This document shows, in pieces, positions 18,472 through 28,793 of a DNA stretch of 64,000 nt. The notes beneath the pieces were generated by a model. It saw only the letters and a program-made list of their open reading frames with translations, was not told the origin of the DNA and ran no database searches. This DNA comes from Rhodanobacteraceae bacterium (GTDB lineage: Bacteria > Pseudomonadota > Gammaproteobacteria > Xanthomonadales > SZUA-5). The translations under genes and the position numbers were made by a program. Each line of letters opens with the position of its first letter. Positions within the stretch are counted from its first letter, which is position 1. The stretch lies in assembly GCA_024234055.1 (NCBI GenBank), contig JACKOW010000011.1, forward strand, positions 68,767 through 132,766. The letters are read 5' to 3'.

Positions 18472-19125
18472 TCAACCCAGCTGCAATTGTTGATGCACGC
18501 GCTCGCGGTCCTCTGCGCTCAGGCCCAAAGCGCCGGCCAGGCGATCCAGGTATTCACGTTCGGCATCGGTGTCGATGGTGATGGCAATCATGGCTGCCGC
18601 ATAGGTTTCCAGTTTCAGCGCCGGACGCGTTGCCGCCGCAATCTGTTCCAGCGTGGCTGGCGTGCGCAGTTCACCCATCAGGAATTGCTGGGTGGCAGGA
18701 TCAAGGCCAGCTTCGAGCGCGCGTTCGAGGATGGCACTGCGCTCCTGCGCATCAATCTGGCCATCTGCATTGGCGGCGGCGATCATCGAGCGGATCAGGT
18801 GACTGGCGTCGGCGTTGCGGTCTGGTGAGCTTTCCTGGGCGCCGGCCGGCATGGGCGGCGGCGGTGGCGCCGAGGCTGCCGGCGGCAGCCCTGGGGCCGG
18901 CGGGGGTGGCGGTGGCATGGCAGTGCCCGGGCTCACCGGTGCTGCGCTGCCGGCAGCACTCTGTTGACCCTTGTAGTGCTCCCAGGCAGCCATGGCCAGG
19001 CCGATGACACCCACGCCCAGCTGCGCCTTGCTGACGCCCGGAATCATCGAGGATTGGCGCCGACTCCGGCCCTGACCTACACCGCCTGCGAGCATCTGGC
19101 CCAGCAGTTTCTCCACATTGAACAC
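18472..19125 (-). CDS. DUF533/YebE-like protein with TerB-like domain
   Basis: Protein of 217 residues. The N-terminus (VFNVEKLLGQML) and a hydrophobic stretch (LGVGVIGLAMAAWEHY) match DUF533 proteins such as E. coli YebE. A Pro/Ala-rich linker (MPPPPPPAPGLPPAASAPP) leads to a C-terminal TerB-like helical domain (IRSMIAAANADGQIDAQERS, LDRLAGALGLSAEDRERVHQ). YebE belongs to the envelope-stress regulon in E. coli; a similar role here is inference. The start is a GTG with GGAG nine bases upstream. The 140 bases separating it from the AIM24 gene show nothing recognisable. Confidence 0.8.
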   Translation of the reverse strand: MFNVEKLLGQMLAGGVGQGRSRRQSSMIPGVSKAQLGVGVIGLAMAAWEHYKGQQSAAGSAAPVSPGTAMPPPPPPAPGLPPAASAPPPPPMPAGAQESSPDRNADASHLIRSMIAAANADGQIDAQERSAILERALEAGLDPATQQFLMGELRTPATLEQIAAATRPALKLETYAAAMIAITIDTDAEREYLDRLAGALGLSAEDRERVHQQLQLG

Positions 19126-19369
19126 GTGCGCGACTCCACAGGGTAAACAACAGATACTCGCGCGGACCGGGGCAAGTCTCAAGCCAACGTCTCGCGCTTG
19201 TTGATCGAAGGGCACGATGCGATCATTGCAGGCTGACTGTTTCACCCAGATGTTGCGCGATGCCGATCGTTCATTTTTTGCGCAGCTCTCGTTCAGTGCA
19301 ACTTTCCCCGACGCCAGCAATCGCGATACTCGCGATCCGGTCGTGCGCGACGGTTTGAGAAAAGACTAC

Positions 19370-19750
19370 ATGGCCAGTATCGAAGGGCGCGGACCAAGAC
19401 AGGTCATCAAGGCACTGGGCTATTCGGCACAAGGCCTGCGGGCGGCCTTCCGCTTTGAAAGCTCGTTTCGCCTGGAGGTCTACCTGTTCGTGATCCTGGC
19501 GCCCTTGGCGCTGTACCTGGGCGCCGATGCCATCGAGCGGATCCTGATGCTTGGCTCGCTGTTGCTGGTGTTGACGGTGGAACTGCTGAACGGTGCGGTT
19601 GAGGCCATCGTCGACAAGACCACGCCCGAGTACCACGAATTGGCAGGTCGCTCCAAGGACATGGGCTCGGCGGCGGTGTTCCTGTGCATGGTCAACGTGG
19701 TTGTGACCTGGTCCTTGATTCTGCTTCCCCGATACCTGGGGGGCTCCTGA
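19370..19750 (+). CDS. dgkA: Diacylglycerol kinase
   Basis: Small inner-membrane kinase of 126 residues that phosphorylates diacylglycerol to phosphatidic acid, recycling lipid from envelope-glycan synthesis. The family hallmarks are present: an N-terminal amphipathic helix (GLRAAFRFESSFRLE), three transmembrane helices, and the catalytic segment VELLNGAVEAIVDK containing the conserved Glu and Asn. Length matches the usual 120-130 residues. The ATG at 19370 is chosen although the frame stays open upstream, because that extension is unlike any DgkA. Only four bases separate it from the TerC gene, so they are probably co-transcribed. Confidence 0.9.
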   Translation: MASIEGRGPRQVIKALGYSAQGLRAAFRFESSFRLEVYLFVILAPLALYLGADAIERILMLGSLLLVLTVELLNGAVEAIVDKTTPEYHELAGRSKDMGSAAVFLCMVNVVVTWSLILLPRYLGGS

Positions 19751-19754
19751 TTCG

Positions 19755-20486
19755 ATGGAACAGCTGTTCACCACCGAAGGGCTGATAGCACTGCTGACGC
19801 TATCGACACTGGAGATCGTCCTCGGCATCGACAACCTGGTCTTCCTGTCGATCGTCACCGGCCGACTCGCCCCGGAAAAGCGTCCCAGCGCCCGCCGCTT
19901 TGGCATCGCCCTGGCCTGCGTGACCCGGATCATGCTGTTGCTCAGTCTGGCCTGGCTGGCCGGCATGACCCACAATCTGTTCAAGATCGGCGAGATGGGA
20001 TTCTCCATCCGCGATCTGGTGCTGATCGTCGGCGGACTTTTCCTGCTGGTCAAGGCGACCATGGAAATCCATGCCGAAGTTGAAGGCGACAGCAGTGACG
20101 AGCCCATGACCCGGCCCGCCGCGAGTTTCTGGGGCGCGATCATCCAGATCGCCGTCATCGATATCGTGTTCTCGCTGGATTCGGTGATCACCGCGGTGGG
20201 CATGGTTAACAATGTGCCAATCATGGTCACGGCCATTCTGGTGTCGGTGGGCGTGATGCTGCTGGCCGCCAATCCCGTCGCCGAGTTCATCGAGCGCCGG
20301 CCGACCCTGAAGATGCTGGCCTTGTCCTTCCTGATCCTGGTCGGCGTGGCGCTGATCGCCGACGGTTTCGATTTCCACATTCCGCGCGCCTATCTGTATT
20401 TCGCGATGGCTTTCTCGGGCGGTGTCGAGGCCCTCAACATCCTGGCCAGACGACGCAGCGAGCGCGTCCAGATCGACGGCGAGTAA
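19755..20486 (+). CDS. TerC-family integral membrane protein
   Basis: Protein of 243 residues with about seven membrane helices and the TerC signature segments (EIVLGIDNLVFLSIV, DIVFSLDSVITAVG) bearing the paired acidic residues thought to bind metal. TerC-family proteins are linked to tellurite resistance and to manganese export that protects secreted proteins from mismetallation; which applies is not visible here. It follows dgkA by four bases. A REP-type array begins a few bases after the TAA stop codon. Confidence 0.88.
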   Translation: MEQLFTTEGLIALLTLSTLEIVLGIDNLVFLSIVTGRLAPEKRPSARRFGIALACVTRIMLLLSLAWLAGMTHNLFKIGEMGFSIRDLVLIVGGLFLLVKATMEIHAEVEGDSSDEPMTRPAASFWGAIIQIAVIDIVFSLDSVITAVGMVNNVPIMVTAILVSVGVMLLAANPVAEFIERRPTLKMLALSFLILVGVALIADGFDFHIPRAYLYFAMAFSGGVEALNILARRRSERVQIDGE

Positions 20487-20493
20487 CAGGTCC

Positions 20494-21385
20494 TGGTGGG
20501 AGCGACCTCGTGTCGCGACCGCAGATCAGCCCACCCGCCGTAGGAGCGACCTCGTGTCGCGACCGCAGCGTCCCACGCCATCGCGAAAATCGGAAACCGC
20601 GGCGGGTTGCTGGCAAGAGCCGAACACAGAGAACGCAAAGAGGCGCAGAGATCGCAGAGAAGAGCGGAATTGGTCCAACCAGCTCCTCTCTGCGGCCCTC
20701 TGCGTTCTCCGCGTTGGAGATTCTGGCGGTCAGCCGGCGAAGATGGCGGATCCCGGTTGGTGATGGTCGCGCCGCAAGGGCGCTCCCACGGGCCATCAGT
20801 GCTCGGTAGGAGCGACCTTGTGTCGCGACCGCAACCTCCCACGCCGTCGCGAAAATCGCAAACCGCGGCGGGTTGCTGGCCGGAGCCGAACACAGAGAAC
20901 GCAAAGAGGCGCAGAGATCGCAGAGAAGAGCGGAATTGGTCCAACCAGCTCCTCTCTGCGATCTCCGCGGCCCTCTGCGTTCTCCGCGTTGACGATTCTG
21001 GCGGTCAGCCGGCGAAGATTGCGGATCCCGCCTGGTGATGGTCGCGCCGCAAGGGCGCTTCTACGGGCAATCTGTGCGCTGGGTAGGAGCGACCTCGTGT
21101 CGCGACCGCAGCGTCCCACGCCGTCGCGAAAATCGGAAACCGCGGCGGGTTGCTGGCCGGAGCCCAACACAGAGAACGCAAAGAGGCGCAGAGATCGCAG
21201 AGAGAGCGGACTTGGTCTATCCAGCTCCTCTCTGCGATCTCTGCGGCCCTCTGCGTTCTCCGCGTTGCAGATTCTGGCGGTCAGCTGCCGAAGATTGCGG
21301 ATCCCGGTGGGTGATGGTCGCGCCGCAAGGGCGCTCCTACGGGCAGTCTATGCGCTGGGTAGGAGCGACCTTGTGTCGCGACCGC
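20494..21385. repeat. Three tandem REP-bounded composite repeats
   Basis: Three near-identical units occupy 20540-20789, 20806-21064 and 21083-21340, flanked by extra single REPs (20494-20522 and 21359-21385). Each unit opens with GTAGGAGCGAC and a GTCGC-stem hairpin and closes with the reverse complement of a second REP (GGCGCTCCTAC or a variant). Inside, arms built from CAGAGAACGC-like words face their inverse (TCTGCGTTCTC) around a TTGGTCCAA core, so each unit can fold as one long hairpin. No gene is supported here. The last REP touches the TGA of the OPT transporter gene. Confidence 0.85.
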
Positions 21386-23323
21386 TCAGGCCGAGTTCGC
21401 CTGCGGCCGGGCCTCGCGATACAGCAACCAGGCAATGCCGGCGACCATGAGCAGTCCCAGCCATCCGCCGAAATGCAGGCTCTCGGGCAGGGCCAGCACA
21501 TCCGGGCGGCCGGCGACGACAATCGGAATGGCGATGAAGATGCCCATCAGTGCCTCACCCGTGATCAGGCCCGCCGAGAACAGCGTGCCCTTGCGGTGCA
21601 GCCGATCGCGGCCTTCGTGATCTTCGGCCTTGAGCTTGGCACGGCGCTCCACCAGATGCGCCACCAGCCCTCCGAAGAAGATCGGCACGCTGAGCTCGAT
21701 CGGCAGATAGATGCCCACGGCGCAGGCCAATACCGGCGTGCGGAAGGTCTTGCCGGTCGCCTTCAGCCAGCTGTCCAGGATGATGATCAGAACACCGATA
21801 CCGGCGCCCACGGCTATGGTTCCCCAGGGCAATTGGCCACCGAATATGCCTTTGGCGACCGAGGCCATCAGATTGGCCTGCGGAGCGAGCAGCGGATTCG
21901 GATGCTCGGCCGTCGGTACCCCCAAGCCGTAGGCCTTGACCAAGAGGTTCAGTACCGGTGCCATGACCAGCGCCGAGGACACCGCGCCGATGGCCAACAT
22001 GACCTCTTGTCGCCAGGGAGTGGCACCCACGATATAGCCGCACTTGAGGTCCTGCAGATTGTCGCCGCCAATGCAGGCGGCACAACAGACGACGGCACCG
22101 ATCATGATGGCTGCCACCGGGCCAATGGCCGCATCGCGGCCCATCAGCAGTACCAGTACCAGCGCCGCAAACAAGATGGTGCAGATGGTGATGCCCGAAA
22201 CCGGGTTATTGGAGGATCCAACCAGGCCGGCCATGTAGGCGGACACCGAGACAAACAGAAAGCCGGCGACGATCATGATGATGGTCATGATCAGGCTGAT
22301 ACCCCAGGTGCCGACGATGGCGTGATAGAGCAGAGCCAGCGGAATGGTGAACACGACAATGCCGATCAGAATCGCCTTCATCGGCAGATCCTGGTCGGTG
22401 TGCAGTGGCTTTGCGCCGGCCAGACTGCTGGTGGCCTTGAGACCGCTCTTGATGCCGGAAAACAGCGAATTGCGCAGCGAAATCAGTGTCCAGACGCCAC
22501 CCACCAGCATGGCGCCCACGCCCAGGTATCGTATCTGTGCAGACCAGATCGCGTAGGCTGCATCTTCGGCGCTGGCGCCGACGACCGCTGTGGCCAGTGC
22601 CGGATCCAGATGCATGAAGAAGGTGCTGTAGATCGGCATGGCGATATTCCAGCCGAGAATGCCGCCGGCAAGTACGACGATGCCGATGTTGAGTCCTACG
22701 ATATAGCCGACGCCGAACAGTGCTGGCGACAGATTGGTGCCGACGTAGGCAATGGACTTGCCGAAGTAGGTCGCATGCGCCGCGGTATCTGTGATCAGCC
22801 GCAGGCCGCTGCCTGCGGCCAGCTTGACGAAGCCGCCCAGGAAAGCGGCAATGGCCAGCAGGCGCACACCTTCGGAGGGATTGTCGCCTGCCTTGAGTAC
22901 CTCGGCGGCAGCCTTGCCTTCGGGGAAAGCCAGGCCCTGGTCAACAATCAGCGAGCGCCGCAGAGGCACCGAGAAAAGCACGCCTAGCAGTCCGCCAAGG
23001 CCGGCGATGGCCAGCACCCAGGAGTACTTGAAGTCGTCCCAGTAGCCCAGTATCAGCAGTGCTGGGATGGTGAAGATGACGCCGGAGGCAATCGACGAAC
23101 CGGCCGAGGCGCCGGTCTGGACGATATTGTTTTCGAGGATGTGACCGCCTCCCAGCAGGCGCAGTACCGCCATCGACACCACCGCCGCTGGTATCGCCGA
23201 AGCGATGGTCAGGCCGGCAAACAGTCCCAGATAGGTGTTCGCGGCCGCCAACACCACGGCAAGAATGATCGACAGCGTGACGGCTCGGAATGTGAGTTGC
23301 GGTGGTGCGGCTGCGGCTTGCAT
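21386..23323 (-). CDS. OPT-family oligopeptide transporter
   Basis: Integral membrane protein of 645 residues with about fourteen to sixteen hydrophobic segments. The N-terminus (LTFRAVTLSIILAVVLAAAN then TYLGLFAGLTIA) and the ENNIVQTGASAGSSIASGVI segment are typical of the OPT family (bacterial TIGR00733 type). Family members import small peptides or metal-siderophore complexes by proton symport; the substrate here is unknown. ATG at 23323 has GGGAG five bases upstream and precedes the first helix, while upstream in-frame sequence looks non-coding. Lone gene between a repeat array and a divergent small secreted-protein gene. Confidence 0.88.
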   Translation of the reverse strand: MQAAAAPPQLTFRAVTLSIILAVVLAAANTYLGLFAGLTIASAIPAAVVSMAVLRLLGGGHILENNIVQTGASAGSSIASGVIFTIPALLILGYWDDFKYSWVLAIAGLGGLLGVLFSVPLRRSLIVDQGLAFPEGKAAAEVLKAGDNPSEGVRLLAIAAFLGGFVKLAAGSGLRLITDTAAHATYFGKSIAYVGTNLSPALFGVGYIVGLNIGIVVLAGGILGWNIAMPIYSTFFMHLDPALATAVVGASAEDAAYAIWSAQIRYLGVGAMLVGGVWTLISLRNSLFSGIKSGLKATSSLAGAKPLHTDQDLPMKAILIGIVVFTIPLALLYHAIVGTWGISLIMTIIMIVAGFLFVSVSAYMAGLVGSSNNPVSGITICTILFAALVLVLLMGRDAAIGPVAAIMIGAVVCCAACIGGDNLQDLKCGYIVGATPWRQEVMLAIGAVSSALVMAPVLNLLVKAYGLGVPTAEHPNPLLAPQANLMASVAKGIFGGQLPWGTIAVGAGIGVLIIILDSWLKATGKTFRTPVLACAVGIYLPIELSVPIFFGGLVAHLVERRAKLKAEDHEGRDRLHRKGTLFSAGLITGEALMGIFIAIPIVVAGRPDVLALPESLHFGGWLGLLMVAGIAWLLYREARPQANSA

Positions 23324-23603
23324 GGCGGCTCCCGATGTTCTGTGCGGATCGTCGTCGGGCGCGCGCGGCGCTGTCCCGTTCCGGCGGCCGATGATGGCGC
23401 AAACTGGCGATGCTTGCTCGTCTGGAAGCAGCTGCCAAGCCGGGAATTTGCGGCGCTGCTGCGTTGCGGGAACGGAATCCGCGTAGCTGAAGGCCATCCT
23501 GAACCGAGTCGCGTGTCGCAGTTCTGCGGGTCAACTGGTGTCGACGGGCTGCGTTGAATGAGGTGAAAGCGGGCAGGTCGCCCGCCATCGTCAGGAGTCA
23601 GAC

Positions 23604-23924
23604 ATGAACATCAAGACCCAGTTGGCCGCCGCTGCACTGTTGCTGGTCATGGCCGGCAGTGCTTTCGCAGGTACCCCGCGAGTGGACGCCCGCCAGGATC
23701 GGCAGTGGCAGCGGATCGAGCAAGGTGTAGCCAGCGGAGCACTGACCGGGCCGGAAGCCACGCGATTGGCGGCGCGTCAGCAGCATATTGCCAATGCCGA
23801 GGCCCGGGCCAAGGCCGACGGCGTGGTGACGGCGCGCGAGCGGGTCAGGCTGCAGGGCAAGCAGAATCGCGCCAGTGTCGCGATTGCCCGGCAGAAACAT
23901 GACCGTCAGCATCGTCATTGGTGA
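23604..23924 (+). CDS. Small secreted Arg/Gln-rich protein
   Basis: Protein of 106 residues with a clear signal peptide (MNIKTQLAAAALLLVMAGSA, cleavage near AFA). The mature part is highly charged and helical: RIEQGVASGALTGPEATRL then ARAKADGVVTARERVRLQGK, a pattern I recognise from uncharacterised small exported proteins of environmental proteobacteria. It ends in a His-rich tail (HDRQHRHW) that might bind metal. AGGAG sits eight bases before the ATG. Function unknown. Confidence 0.8.
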   Translation: MNIKTQLAAAALLLVMAGSAFAGTPRVDARQDRQWQRIEQGVASGALTGPEATRLAARQQHIANAEARAKADGVVTARERVRLQGKQNRASVAIARQKHDRQHRHW

Positions 23925-23990
23925 GTTCGATGGGATCCTCGGCGGCGGGGCCTGGCCTCGCCGTCGACAGAATTCTGCGGATCAGCTGCT

Positions 23991-24024
23991 AGCCCAGGTA
24001 AGCCGAAGGCGCACCTGGGTCTTG
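23991..24024. repeat. REP-like hairpin (AGCCCAGGT...ACCTGGGTCT)
   Basis: Arms AGCCCAGGT and ACCTGGGTCT enclose a GCCGAAGGC mini-hairpin. The same family occurs as a tandem pair at 36157-36321. The remaining gap between 23925 and 24140 shows nothing else recognisable. Confidence 0.65.
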
Positions 24025-24140
24025 CCCATCTGTCGGCTGCCGGCAGACGCCATCTGCAAAGACTGGCACCAGATTTCCTTGGCTGGTGATTCCTTCATGG
24101 TGCCTGCCGCTTCAGATCTGTTGCGAGGCAGGCGCCCCGC

Positions 24141-25142
24141 CTAGAAATCCTGCTCGTAGCGCACATAGGGCGTGCGGCTGAAGGCATCGGTTTCATTGGC
24201 GGTGGCCACTGGCGAGTTGCCGAGCTTCGGCGGCTCGCCACTGCTGAACAGATTGCGGGCGCCTACCGAAATGATGCCGGACCAAGGCGTGCGCCAGCTG
24301 ACACCCAGATCCATGCTGGCCCACCAGGGGCTGACGGTCTGGATGCCCTTGCGGATCATCTGCGCGGCCATGCCGGCGCTGAAATCGCCATAGGCCACGC
24401 TGAATTGCACGCGGCCGATGTCCGGGCTGTTTTCGAGCATGGGCAGACGTGACATGGCCAGGGCCACGCCCAAACGCGACTGCTCTGACAGTGACAGCTC
24501 ACCACCCAGACTGACCGTGCGCACCGGATCCACGTGCTGGCTGGCCAGGGGCGCCAGCGGCAGGGCAGCCTGAGGCGTGGACACTGCCGCCGCCGGGCCG
24601 ATGCTGCCGGGCAACACCCAGATCGCCGGGCTCTCGCTGTATCCCAGCGTGAAGCTGGTGCGGCCAAGGTCGAGCGATCCGGACACGCCCAGCGCCGAGG
24701 ACGAACGGTGGCCCGAGAAGCTCTCGCAGGCATCCGACTGCAGCGGTGCCAGCGGCGCCTGCATGAGGCTGCGGCAAGGCACGAAATCGGTCACCGTCAT
24801 GGCGGCATTGAAGCTCGCATTCTCGTTCAGGCGCCAGCGCAGCGACGGCGCCACGGTGAAGGTCTCCCCGCCACTGACGGTGCGACTGCGCACCTGAGCC
24901 ACGCCCACCAGGACATTGCCTGCCGATTCACTGCCATAGGCGTTGCCGAGGCCGATTGAATCGCCACCGCCGAAGACGAACACCGGGACCCAGGTGCTGC
25001 CGTCCGCGGCTTGCGGCCATGGCGAGGGATGTGCCTGGTCCGGCACAATCAGGGGGAGCGGCGTCGAATCAAAAGACTGCGACCACGCGGCTGTCGAGGC
25101 CACGGTCAGCGCGATTGCAGATGTCAGCGTCTTGAGTGTCAT
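24141..25142 (-). CDS. Probable outer-membrane beta-barrel protein
   Basis: Protein of 333 residues with signal peptide (MTLKTLTSAIALTVASTAAW, then SQ), alternating-residue strands through the mature part and a C-terminal ...VRYEQDF ending in Phe, the usual signal for BAM-dependent barrels. The segment ISVGARNLFSSGEPPKL resembles the end of TonB-dependent receptors, where 'GARNLF' is common, but there is no plug domain, so it is either a short barrel or a relict of one. The frame stays open upstream to an ATG at 25235, which would add 31 residues before the signal peptide. Substrate unknown. Confidence 0.65.
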   Translation of the reverse strand: MTLKTLTSAIALTVASTAAWSQSFDSTPLPLIVPDQAHPSPWPQAADGSTWVPVFVFGGGDSIGLGNAYGSESAGNVLVGVAQVRSRTVSGGETFTVAPSLRWRLNENASFNAAMTVTDFVPCRSLMQAPLAPLQSDACESFSGHRSSSALGVSGSLDLGRTSFTLGYSESPAIWVLPGSIGPAAAVSTPQAALPLAPLASQHVDPVRTVSLGGELSLSEQSRLGVALAMSRLPMLENSPDIGRVQFSVAYGDFSAGMAAQMIRKGIQTVSPWWASMDLGVSWRTPWSGIISVGARNLFSSGEPPKLGNSPVATANETDAFSRTPYVRYEQDF

Positions 25143-25342
25143 GGTCGGTGCGGGCATCGGGGCTGCCTCGTCTTCTAATGCTTTGACCAGTGCCAGGTCG
25201 GGTAGTTCCCAGTGTTCAGGAATTTGCCCATTCATTTTGTGCCAACGATAGCAGAAACAGGCAACAAGGGCAGATTCCTAAAGCAAATTTTAAGTTTGCA
25301 GCGGCCAGATCGACCCCGCCGACAACGATATTCGGGTGCTGA

Positions 25343-26230
25343 CTATTGCGGACGTTCCGGTGCATCGACGGGCGGTTCCGGCCTGAACAGCTGGGCGATC
25401 TCGATGGCATCGAAATGGTAGGTCTTGCCGCAGAATTCACAGACGATTTCGGCGTGACCGAGCTGTTCGGCAGCCGCCGCCGCCTCGTCTTGTCCGATGC
25501 GACGCAGCACATCGGCCACTTTCTCACGTGAGCAGCGGCAACGTACGTGCAGGGGCACGGGGTCGGCATCGAGGCGCTGCTGGTCATGGAACAAACGATG
25601 GATCAGCTCCGTGCTGGGCGTGGCCAACAGCTCGTCAGGCTGGACGGTGTTGAGCAGGTGCAGCACCCGATTCCAGGCATCCGGATCGATCTCGTGGCGG
25701 GTTCCGCCCTCACTGGGCAAACGCTGCAGCAACAGCCCGCAGGCGCGCTCGCCATCACCCGCCAGCAGCAGCCGGGTCGGCAACTGCTCGCTCTGCTCGA
25801 AATAGCCTTCCAGGGTTTCCGCCAGAGAATCGCCGGACAGGGCGACAATGCCCTGATAACGCTCGGAATTCTGGTAGGGCTCCAGCGTGATCGCCAACAC
25901 CGCGCCATGCGCTGCCGCGGCGAATCCGCCGGTCCAGTCGACATCGGTGTCGGCGGCGCGGGCAATGCCGCGCAGATCGCCGTCGCTGGTGCATTCCACA
26001 TACAGCAGTTGCAGCGCGTCTCCGCCCTGCAGCTGCAGTGACAGCCGGCCGTTGAACTTGATGCCGGTGACCAGCAGGCTGGCTGCAGCCAGCGCCTCGC
26101 CGAGCCAGCGGCCCACGCTGGCGACATAGGGCTGGTGGCTCAGGACTTGCCGGTAACCCGCTTCCAGGCGCACGGCGGCGCCACGAACACCGAGCTGCGG
26201 CAATACGAAGGCATGCAGCAGATCACTCAT
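25343..26230 (-). CDS. hslO: Redox-regulated chaperone Hsp33
   Basis: Chaperone holdase of 295 residues activated by oxidative unfolding. The zinc-binding redox switch is intact: Cys231 and Cys233 in RCRCS, Cys264 and Cys267 in CEFCGK. The N-terminal domain contains the typical TGIKFNGRLSLQLQG and ALSGDSLAETLEGYF segments. In reduced cells the four cysteines hold zinc; peroxide with heat forms disulfides and exposes the client-binding surface. It lies 11 bases downstream of typA on the same strand and is probably co-transcribed with it. Confidence 0.95.
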   Translation of the reverse strand: MSDLLHAFVLPQLGVRGAAVRLEAGYRQVLSHQPYVASVGRWLGEALAAASLLVTGIKFNGRLSLQLQGGDALQLLYVECTSDGDLRGIARAADTDVDWTGGFAAAAHGAVLAITLEPYQNSERYQGIVALSGDSLAETLEGYFEQSEQLPTRLLLAGDGERACGLLLQRLPSEGGTRHEIDPDAWNRVLHLLNTVQPDELLATPSTELIHRLFHDQQRLDADPVPLHVRCRCSREKVADVLRRIGQDEAAAAAEQLGHAEIVCEFCGKTYHFDAIEIAQLFRPEPPVDAPERPQ

Positions 26231-26241
26231 TGACGAAACTC

Positions 26242-28056
<1,815 letters not shown>

Positions 28057-28209
28057 GGGCTCGGATGGCACAGCCGGTACGTGCAACGCGCAATGCGCAT
28101 CGCCTTTGGGCAGGGCGGGCAGGGAAGACGGGCGCGGAGTATAGCCAGACCCGCACTGAGTCGCGCGTCAGGATCTCAGGTGAGGTTCATCCGCGGGCGG
28201 TGACGAAGT

Positions 28210-28793
28210 TGTTGTTGGTCCAGACTGGTCCGGAGGCTCCACCCGGGCGCCGCCCATTTGTACTGACGGGTTCCCCGAAGCAGAAGCTCCAACGCAGAGA
28301 ACGCGAAGGGGCCCAGAGAACGCGGATCCAAGCCGAATCAGAATGGCTCTCGCTCCACGGAGGGAGCGGGCTCTGCCCGCGAACGGGCCCTGGTCGGAAG
28401 AAGCAGGTCAGGTTGATCCGACGGGTCTACGTGACAGCTCGGCCTTTGAGGATCGGTGGAGAGCAATCGAAAGTTCTGGGGAAAGCTGTCGCGGACAGAG
28501 TCCGCTCCCACAGTCTGTGCAGGCCAGTGGTGCTCTGCCCGCAAACTTGACGGTCACCGCAGAGGAGCGAGAAAAGTGCAGAGACAAGCCCAACAAATTG
28601 GCTACTGCTCCTCTCAGCGTTCTCTGCGGTTCTCCGTGTTCTCTGCGTCTTGCTCCTGGCCGCAACTCACATGCGCTCCAGATTTTGGCGAGGACGGTCG
28701 CGACGCGAGGTCGCTCCTACGACAGCGGGACGCGAGGTCGCTCCTACGGCAGCGGGACGCGAGGTCGCTCCTACTGCAGGGCGACGCGAGTCG
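28210..28793. repeat. Degenerate repeat cluster upstream of hutH-like gene's end
   Basis: This gap holds fragments of several families: a degenerate TCCAGAC palindrome (28216-28233), CAGAGAACGC words facing their inverse (28288-28325 and 28616-28655), pieces of the GGGAGCGGGCTCTGCCCGC family (28365-28385 and 28500-28550), and three near-direct copies of GCGGGACGCGAGGTCGCTCC (about 28705-28775). All look like older, decayed versions of units that are intact elsewhere. No gene is supported. Confidence 0.65.

Noticed and set aside
20540..21340. Three regular 250-259-bp repeats as a possible gene duplication or retron
   Set aside because: Each unit has no consistent open frame, and no reverse transcriptase is nearby; REP boundaries explain the structure better.
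21035..22987. 650-residue plus-strand open frame opposite the OPT transporter
   Set aside because: It starts inside the composite repeats and its sequence is a low-complexity antisense shadow; the opposite strand encodes a clear membrane transporter.
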